Below, piece by piece: positions 58,937-64,000 of a stretch of DNA of 64,000 nucleotides. This DNA comes from Cohnella terricola. Lineage in GTDB: Bacteria > Bacillota > Bacilli > Paenibacillales > Paenibacillaceae. The notes under the pieces were generated by a model that was given only the letters and a program-made list of their open reading frames with translations, did no database searches and was not told the origin of the DNA. Made by a program: the position numbers and the translations under genes. Within the stretch, counting starts at the first letter, position 1. Each line of letters starts with the position of its first letter. The DNA lies in NCBI RefSeq assembly GCF_007786475.1, contig NZ_VNJJ01000010.1, positions 1 to 64,000 on the forward strand, written 5' to 3'.

Positions 58937-59561
58937 TCGGATTGAAGGCTACATGGGCCGGATGTCCGGCTACCAGCCTTCCAGATGGGACAAGACGCTG
59001 ACCTCGATGGTTCGAACGATCGCCGGTCAGAGCCATGAATTGTATTGCGTCGAACAGGTGGATATCGTTCAGCCCGAGTTGGAGAAAATCGCCGCTTTGA
59101 ACGACCGCCATCTGGAGAAGCTCGCATTCGTCCTGCTCGTCTACGCTAAATCCAAAAACAAAATGAATCCGAACAACAACGGCTGGGTAAGTCAGAAGAC
59201 GAAAGTTCTATTGAAAGAAGCGGGAGTTTCCCGGTTGAAAAACAAAGAACTTCTGATCTACGAGTTGACGAGAAAAGGCTATATCACTCCTTCGCGCGTC
59301 GTAGACCGAGAGGACGTGCAAGTGAATTTCGCGGTTGAGATCGGCGAGGCGGGCATTGCGATCCGCGATTTCCGGGACATCGTCCACTATTATTCAAGGT
59401 GGAAGGAAGGGGGCGCACGCTATACGCATTGCTCCGACTGCGGGCTCTTGTTCCGGAGAGCGTCCAACAATGCCAAATATTGCGCGGGCTGCAAAAAGGA
59501 GAGGGAGTTGGCTTGGAAACGAGAGAATATGAGAAAGCGGAGGCTGGCCTTTGTGGAGTAG
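58797..59561 (+). CDS. Zinc-ribbon protein of a phage-like operon
   Basis: A 254-aa protein. AAAGGAG lies about 9 nt before ATG 58797. The C-terminus has 'HCSDCGLLFRRASNNAKYCAGCKKERE', a CxxC...CxxC zinc ribbon next to a very basic tail. The middle includes 'LLKEAGVSRLKNKELLIYELTRKGYI', helix-turn-helix-like. It overlaps the end of the polymerase-like gene by 140 nt in a different frame, which is unusually long. A DNA-binding or transcription role beside the polymerase is plausible; no family is recognised. Confidence 0.65.
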   Translation: MNLVTNEKKVLEQALETQQLGKKPTATIRVLMKHYFAQGLSKEEVRDRIEGYMGRMSGYQPSRWDKTLTSMVRTIAGQSHELYCVEQVDIVQPELEKIAALNDRHLEKLAFVLLVYAKSKNKMNPNNNGWVSQKTKVLLKEAGVSRLKNKELLIYELTRKGYITPSRVVDREDVQVNFAVEIGEAGIAIRDFRDIVHYYSRWKEGGARYTHCSDCGLLFRRASNNAKYCAGCKKERELAWKRENMRKRRLAFVE

Positions 59562-59706
59562 TCGAGAATGTCGAAACACGTTGTCCCTGTAGGGCTGACA
59601 GGATTCGAGGCCAAATTCCTAATATGAAACTGATACTCGGGAACGAAGCGAGACTCCCCCTCTCGCCGAAGTTTCCCGGGAAGGTTCAGAGATGTGAAGG
59701 AGGTGA

Positions 59707-60186
59707 ATGGATATAGCCAGGTTAGAAGAGATTATCGGTTACAAGAAACGCATCATTGAACTGATCTTGTCCGATCCCGACTTGTGCAAAGCGCTTTATT
59801 ACGGCGAAAACGATTTTCTGGATCAGCCTGAACTATCAGATTCCGCAGCGATGCTGTATAACAAAGTCTTTCCTTATCCGTTCGTTCCGGGGACGGAAAC
59901 GAGCCCGGGGCTTTTCCTGACCGTCTCGGCGGGGGATTTCGCCAAAGTGAACGAAATCTACAAATCGGGTGTCATGATCGTACGTCTGTTCGCCCATCAG
60001 GATTCGCAAGAGACCGCATATGGGGTTACGCGAACGGATTACGCGATGAGCAAAGTCGACGGCCTTCTACGTCAGGCCAAGGGCTTCGGACTCGGCGGCT
60101 TGAAATTTCGCGAATTGAATCCGCTCGCGGTGAACGAAAAATACCAAGGGGTTAATCTACAATACCAATGCGTAGATTTCGGCTAA
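59707..60186 (+). CDS. Phage-like protein of unknown function
   Basis: A 159-aa soluble protein ('LEEIIGYKKRIIELILSDPDLCKALYYGENDFLD', 'PGLFLTVSAGDFAKVNEIYKSGVMIVRLFAHQDSQET'). A full AAGGAGGTGA precedes the ATG closely. It sits between the zinc-ribbon gene and the structural genes; by position it could be a head-tail connector or tail completion protein. Nothing of note is supported in 59562-59706. Confidence 0.6.
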   Translation: MDIARLEEIIGYKKRIIELILSDPDLCKALYYGENDFLDQPELSDSAAMLYNKVFPYPFVPGTETSPGLFLTVSAGDFAKVNEIYKSGVMIVRLFAHQDSQETAYGVTRTDYAMSKVDGLLRQAKGFGLGGLKFRELNPLAVNEKYQGVNLQYQCVDFG

Positions 60187-60190
60187 GCGG

Positions 60191-60925
60191 ATGAACGGGA
60201 TGAACGATGAGATCGAGTTGAAATTGTTGGCCAATCTTCCGATCAGGATCGGGAAGGGATTGAATTTCGTCGCACCGACATTGAAGCAGCTCATAAGCAT
60301 TGGAGATGGCCAATACGACAGGATGATCTCGACGCTGTTGATCAACAAAGACGCTTCCCCGGACATGTCCGAGAGCGGATTGACGAGCTTCCAGATTTTT
60401 TACTTGAATTGCGATGCGAACCCAGCATTCTGGGAACTTGCCAGAACGGGCTTATCGACGCTTCTTAACCAAGAGCCTCATTTGGGCGAGAGCCAAGATG
60501 AGGTATTTATTTGGCTCGGCGACGATCCGGATTGCAGACTCGACAATCGCAATTTCGAGGTTTTTCAGAGTCTGATTCTGATTTCTCATCATGTCAGCTT
60601 CGCGAAGGAAGAGTACAAGCCTGCCAATGCGAAAGCAAAAGCGTTAATCGACAAGCTTCAGGAAGGCAAAGACGAGATTCTCCGTAAGAAAGAACAAATT
60701 TACAGCCTCGCAAGCAAGATATCCGGGATCGCCTGGAAGTCGAATTCGGTAAACATTTTTAACGTGTTCGACATGACGATCTTCCAATTCCACGATGCTC
60801 TGAATCGGCTTGAACAAGTCGACCACTATCTGTTCACGATGCAAGGCATCTATGCCGGCAATGTGGACGGCAAAAAAATCAACCTAAACCATCTGCATTG
60901 GAGCAGAAAAATCAAAGGAGTTTGA
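60191..60925 (+). CDS. Phage-like protein of unknown function
   Basis: A 244-aa protein, mainly helical ('EIELKLLANLPIRIGKGLNFVAPTLKQLISIGDGQYDRMIS', 'LIDKLQEGKDEILRKKEQIYSLASK'). It starts 5 nt after the previous stop and ends 8 nt before the tail-tube-like gene. Equivalent positions in phage operons encode tail accessory proteins, but no family is recognised. ATG 60200 is an alternative start. Confidence 0.6.
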   Translation: MNGMNDEIELKLLANLPIRIGKGLNFVAPTLKQLISIGDGQYDRMISTLLINKDASPDMSESGLTSFQIFYLNCDANPAFWELARTGLSTLLNQEPHLGESQDEVFIWLGDDPDCRLDNRNFEVFQSLILISHHVSFAKEEYKPANAKAKALIDKLQEGKDEILRKKEQIYSLASKISGIAWKSNSVNIFNVFDMTIFQFHDALNRLEQVDHYLFTMQGIYAGNVDGKKINLNHLHWSRKIKGV

Positions 60926-60932
60926 TGAACCT

Positions 60933-61721
60933 ATGACAACACCTAACCGTTGGGCGATCCGCGACGCGGGTATCGCGACATTCTACAGCTTGGCGACCGG
61001 CAAACCGGTCACGACGCTCAGAACTTTGAAAACGAGCGGTCTCGAAACGACCGGCGAAACCGTCTACTCTCGCGGCGGCCGGGGCAATCCGAAACTCCTC
61101 GGTTTCTCCAGCAACCGGGAAGCCAAGCTGACGCTTCAAGATGCGGTATTCGACAATAAAGCGCTGGCGATGTTGACCGGCAACAACCTTGTGGAGGGGG
61201 CTTCGGACGTCGTCTTTATCGACACGTTGACCGTGAACGCAAATGCGACCGCGCTGTCTAAAACCCCCGTTGGCAGCCTGATCGGCGTATACAAATTGAA
61301 CGCAGACGGTACGCTGGGCGATGAAGTGAAGTTTGCCGCAGGTACCGTCGCTACGGGAGAATATAAGATCTCCGGTAAGAACCTGACCTTCTTCAGCGGC
61401 GACTTCGCGGACGGCCAGAAGATTGCCGCTTACTATAGCGTTACGACCGACGCTACGGCCAAAACGTTGAAAGTCACCTCCGACGCCTTCGGCAAAACGT
61501 TCAAAGTCGTACTTGACTGCGTAGTGCGCGACGAGTACACGAAAGAAGACTATGCGGCTCAAATTACGATTCCGAGCGCCAAGTTCGAAGACACGTTTAA
61601 CTTGGCTTTGGCAGCCGAAGGAGATCCTGCGGTTCTGGACATGACTATGGACGTGTTGAAGGATCCGCTAAGCAACGATATGTGGATGATGAAGATTTTC
61701 GACGAGGATCAAATTTCGTAA
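60933..61721 (+). CDS. Phage tail-tube-like major structural protein
   Basis: A 262-aa, beta-rich protein ('ATFYSLATGKPVTTLRTLKTSGLETTGETVYSRGG', 'ITIPSAKFEDTFNLALAAEGDPAVLDMTMDVLKD'). The composition and length, and its position upstream of two chaperone-sized genes and the tape measure gene, fit a major tail tube protein. A terminator follows at once, as is usual for genes expressed at high level. AAAGGAG lies 13 nt upstream. Confidence 0.65.
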   Translation: MTTPNRWAIRDAGIATFYSLATGKPVTTLRTLKTSGLETTGETVYSRGGRGNPKLLGFSSNREAKLTLQDAVFDNKALAMLTGNNLVEGASDVVFIDTLTVNANATALSKTPVGSLIGVYKLNADGTLGDEVKFAAGTVATGEYKISGKNLTFFSGDFADGQKIAAYYSVTTDATAKTLKVTSDAFGKTFKVVLDCVVRDEYTKEDYAAQITIPSAKFEDTFNLALAAEGDPAVLDMTMDVLKDPLSNDMWMMKIFDEDQIS

Positions 61722-61730
61722 TCTTGCAAG

Positions 61731-61766
61731 AAAAGGGAGAGGGTGACTATCCTTCTCCCTTTTTGT
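61731..61766 (+). terminator. Terminator after the tail-tube-like gene
   Basis: AAAGGGAGAGG (61732-61742) pairs with CCTTCTCCCTTT (61751-61762), followed by TTT. Confidence 0.8.
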
Positions 61767-61858
61767 TTTCTGCAAGAATTCAAACATTCCGTTTGTTGGC
61801 TTGCAGAAAATTCATTTTCTATTAAACGTAAATTTAATCAAAGGAGATCGGTGTAAGA

Positions 61859-62323
61859 ATGAAACCAAGAAAAAACAATCTTTCTGCTGCGGAAATCACT
61901 AAACAAGTTGATGTTAAGTACAAAAAAACGAAAAGAGTTCAATTCGAGGATGGGCATACGATCGATATAGAAATGTTATTCCGGCCGTCCAAGAAGGACG
62001 CTTTGATCGTTGAATTGATGGAATTGCTTCAGTCCTCGTACGAGAAAGAAAAAAAGGTAGATGCTGCAGTCGGCATCGGCCTTACGATTGCTCTCGTTGT
62101 CAAATGTTTTACCAGCCTTGAAACGGATGCCCAAAGTTGCGAAGAATTATTGAGTTTAATTCGCACATTAAAGGATGGCGGATATTTGGATACCATTCTT
62201 GCTGCATTCGAACAGACGGAATTGGATTCGATATTCAATGACCTTAAAATCGCCATCGATAAAGTAAATCATGGCATCAAGTTAGCCATGCAAGAGTTCG
62301 AAACGGGAGAGGAATCTAAATGA
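61859..62323 (+). CDS. Putative tail assembly chaperone
   Basis: A 154-aa protein with a short basic N-terminus and helical rest ('ALIVELMELLQSSYEKEKKVDAAVGIGLTIALVVKCF'). Size and position directly before a second small gene and the tape measure gene match the paired tail-assembly chaperones of tailed phages. Overlap with the next gene is 4 nt (ATGA) rather than a slippery -1 frameshift. AAGGAG lies 12 nt upstream. Confidence 0.55.
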   Translation: MKPRKNNLSAAEITKQVDVKYKKTKRVQFEDGHTIDIEMLFRPSKKDALIVELMELLQSSYEKEKKVDAAVGIGLTIALVVKCFTSLETDAQSCEELLSLIRTLKDGGYLDTILAAFEQTELDSIFNDLKIAIDKVNHGIKLAMQEFETGEESK

Positions 62324-62745
62324 AAATCAAATACGGAGAAGTACAATTCCTGGCCAAATGGCTGCTTCAGAATCTCTCCTTAGCTGGTAAAAGCAATCGA
62401 ATGCGAATCCGGTTTGTTGAAATTCTAGGCATAAAGGCGAATGAATTACGCAAGTATTATCTGCAGCTTCTTCAAGAGCATTGCTATTTAGATGATCAAG
62501 GCGTACCGAAAACGGTTACGGTCGAGAATGACCAAACCACTTACGACGTTATAGATCCAACTGCTTTCGAGCGGGATCTCAGAGAGCTCCTGGAAGAAAC
62601 GTTTACGTTGGAACTGAACGATGAAAATAAGGAAATGCTGTTATCCATTCGACAATCCTTGATAGATTGTCCTACCCCTTGGAGCGGGGACCAAGCCCTG
62701 GAGCATGAAATGGTTGCCAAACTGTTCGATCAGATTAGAGATTAA
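62320..62745 (+). CDS. Putative second tail assembly protein
   Basis: A 141-aa protein ('GEVQFLAKWLLQNLSLAGKSNRMRIRFVEILG', 'RDLRELLEETFTLELNDENKEMLLSI'), acidic and helical. It is translationally coupled to the preceding gene and lies 24 nt before the tape measure gene. No family is recognised; the role is assigned by position. Confidence 0.55.
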   Translation: MKIKYGEVQFLAKWLLQNLSLAGKSNRMRIRFVEILGIKANELRKYYLQLLQEHCYLDDQGVPKTVTVENDQTTYDVIDPTAFERDLRELLEETFTLELNDENKEMLLSIRQSLIDCPTPWSGDQALEHEMVAKLFDQIRD

Positions 62746-62769
62746 GGTATAGGGCAAAGGGGTGATCGC

Positions 62770-64000
62770 ATGATTCAAGACAAAAACTTGAATATTAAAA
62801 TAAAGACCGATTTGAATATCGGCGAATCGTTAAAAAACGCGAACCGGGCTCTTAAAGAACTGGAAACTTCATCTTCATTGAAGAAGTTATCCGTACGCAT
62901 CGGGTTTGCGAGTCAAGATATTTCGACGATGATGACGCAGATGAATAAATTAAATGCCACATTTAGAGAGTCGATCAGGGTGGCTAAGCTAGTCAAAGAA
63001 GCGAATGCTTCCGGCTTAACGGTTTCGTCGACTCTTCCCACAAATCAAAGCAAGTTGCAAAGCGAGGGAGTATTAAAAAGTTCACCGCAAGCATCCGATG
63101 CCGTAACAAGGGTTTCGGAGAAAGCTTCTTTTCTATCGGATCTCAGCCCTTCGTTGGCTAAAATGGGGACCGTATTTAAGAACGGAATCCCTTACATGCT
63201 TGAGTTAAACAAAGCATTACGGGATATTGCGTCCGTTTATCAAATAAGCGACGAACGCGCTTCCAAATACGGGGAAAAAATTCATAATCTAAGCAACGAC
63301 ATGGGGTTGGCGACGGAAGAGATCATGCAATTGGCATTGCATCTCGGAAGCTTGGGCGTTGGCGAATCGGAGCTTATGGAACGTTTGAGCACATCGGCTC
63401 AATTCGCCAAAAACGCAAATCTTGATTATTCCGCATCCGCAAATATCCTGGAATCCGTAGTTAACGCAATGGGAGTTACATCAGCAAGAGCGTCAGATGT
63501 GCTGACGTATTTGGGAGATTCCGCGAAATCAAGCGCTTCGCGAATTGGCGAAGCGATGCGGTCAATATCCGGAGAAGTCGGTGACGCTGGGCTTGAATTC
63601 GAGAAAGTCGCGAGTTGGATTGCAACGCTCTCTTCGGAAACGGAGCTTTCGAGCACGGCGATAGGCAGTTCGGTTAATGCCATGATTGAACGGTTTCAAG
63701 CGCTAACGAGCACGGGATTCGACGAGATGCGAAATACGAGCCTAGTTCAAGTTTCCGAGGCATTGCGGGAAGCGAATGTAGATCTGGTCGATTCCGAGGG
63801 CAAGTTTAGAAATTTCGGAACGATCATGGACGAATTGGGGAGCCGATGGGCGAGTTTAAGCGATTCGGTAAGAGAGTATGTAAGTGCTACGCTAGCCGGA
63901 GAAAGCCGAAGCGGCATGTTTGAGAGTCTGATGCAAAATTATAGTCAGTCCATCCAGCTATTCGAGGGATCATTAAACGCAAACGGCAGCGCGCAAGAGA
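62770..64000 (+). CDS. Phage tail tape measure protein (partial, runs off the window)
   Basis: The open frame runs from ATG 62770 (AAAGGGG upstream) through the window end, at least 410 codons with no stop. It has the features of TP901-type tape measure proteins: 'INLNIKIKTDLNIGESLKNANRALKEL'-like coiled helices at the start, then the conserved region 'DISTMMTQMNKLNATF', 'EIMQLALHLGSLGVGESELMERL', 'LEFEKVASWIATLSSETELSSTAIGSSVNAMIERF' and 'YVSATLAGESRSGMFESLM'. It fixes tail length, and marks this operon as phage or tailocin derived. Confidence 0.85.
   Translation, partial: MIQDKNLNIKIKTDLNIGESLKNANRALKELETSSSLKKLSVRIGFASQDISTMMTQMNKLNATFRESIRVAKLVKEANASGLTVSSTLPTNQSKLQSEGVLKSSPQASDAVTRVSEKASFLSDLSPSLAKMGTVFKNGIPYMLELNKALRDIASVYQISDERASKYGEKIHNLSNDMGLATEEIMQLALHLGSLGVGESELMERLSTSAQFAKNANLDYSASANILESVVNAMGVTSARASDVLTYLGDSAKSSASRIGEAMRSISGEVGDAGLEFEKVASWIATLSSETELSSTAIGSSVNAMIERFQALTSTGFDEMRNTSLVQVSEALREANVDLVDSEGKFRNFGTIMDELGSRWASLSDSVREYVSATLAGESRSGMFESLMQNYSQSIQLFEGSLNANGSAQE

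Noticed and set aside
59399-59716. 105-aa ORF after the zinc-ribbon gene
   Set aside because: Mostly out-of-frame overlap with that gene. The possible internal start at 59624 has no ribosome site.

Overview
The flanks of this window read like a GC-rich, endospore-forming member of the Paenibacillaceae (Paenibacillus or Cohnella type). Supporting signs are strong AAGGAGG ribosome sites, a GerE gene, a YhcN/YlaJ sporulation lipoprotein, YheC/YheD-type ATP-grasp proteins and CATANNNTA (sigma-E/K type) promoter elements. All identifications come from reading the sequence; no database search was run.

Layout. 1-7.6 kb is ordinary chromosome: an aminotransferase, a PPOX flavoprotein divergent from a MocR regulator whose PLP lysine is replaced by arginine, an AraC regulator, psd, mntH with an MntR-like operator, and an ArsR/CzrA-type repressor. 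7.75-14.15 kb is one giant gene (2132 aa) built almost wholly of decapeptide repeats. 14.2-22 kb holds a reverse-strand group (hydrolase, small proteins, two TPR-like paralogues, one with 13-residue Arg/Ser repeats). It flanks a forward operon of two PaaK-like adenylate-forming ligases, a DAHP synthase and a chorismate-lyase-like protein, suggesting synthesis and activation of 4-hydroxybenzoate. 22.2-29.5 kb is a phosphonate locus: PEP mutase, then a tightly packed operon of a KamA-type radical SAM aminomutase, three YheC/D ATP-grasp proteins, phosphonopyruvate decarboxylase and 2-aminoethylphosphonate transaminase. FabH (with a FapR box) and a YhcN-like lipoprotein follow.

The most striking feature is at 32.04-55.29 kb. 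The sporulation regulator gene gerE is cut in two by a 23.2-kb AT-rich integrative element. An 18-bp direct repeat at the two junctions is in frame with gerE, so precise excision would restore a 74-aa GerE. The circular form would carry an attP made of two perfect 24-bp inverted arms around 8 bp, as expected for a large serine recombinase. The element encodes one, behind a sigma-E-like promoter. This is the architecture of skin-type elements that excise during sporulation. Cargo: a reverse transcriptase preceded by a structured ~310-nt RNA (DRT-like layout), a complete type I restriction-modification system, a MazF/PemK toxin, a tyrosine recombinase, 27-bp iterons, a frameshifted archaeo-eukaryotic-type primase, a RuvC-like resolvase, a LytTR regulator, a membrane PIN protein, a strongly folded ~245-nt candidate RNA, a beta-class DNA methyltransferase, a PD-(D/E)XK-like protein and a retropepsin-like protease.

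55.4-64 kb: two small acidic proteins on the reverse strand, then a phage-like forward operon. It starts with a 19-aa leader and a protein with the RNA-polymerase DxDGD signature (YonO-like), followed by a zinc-ribbon protein, tail-type structural proteins, two tail-chaperone-like genes and a tape measure protein that runs off the window end.
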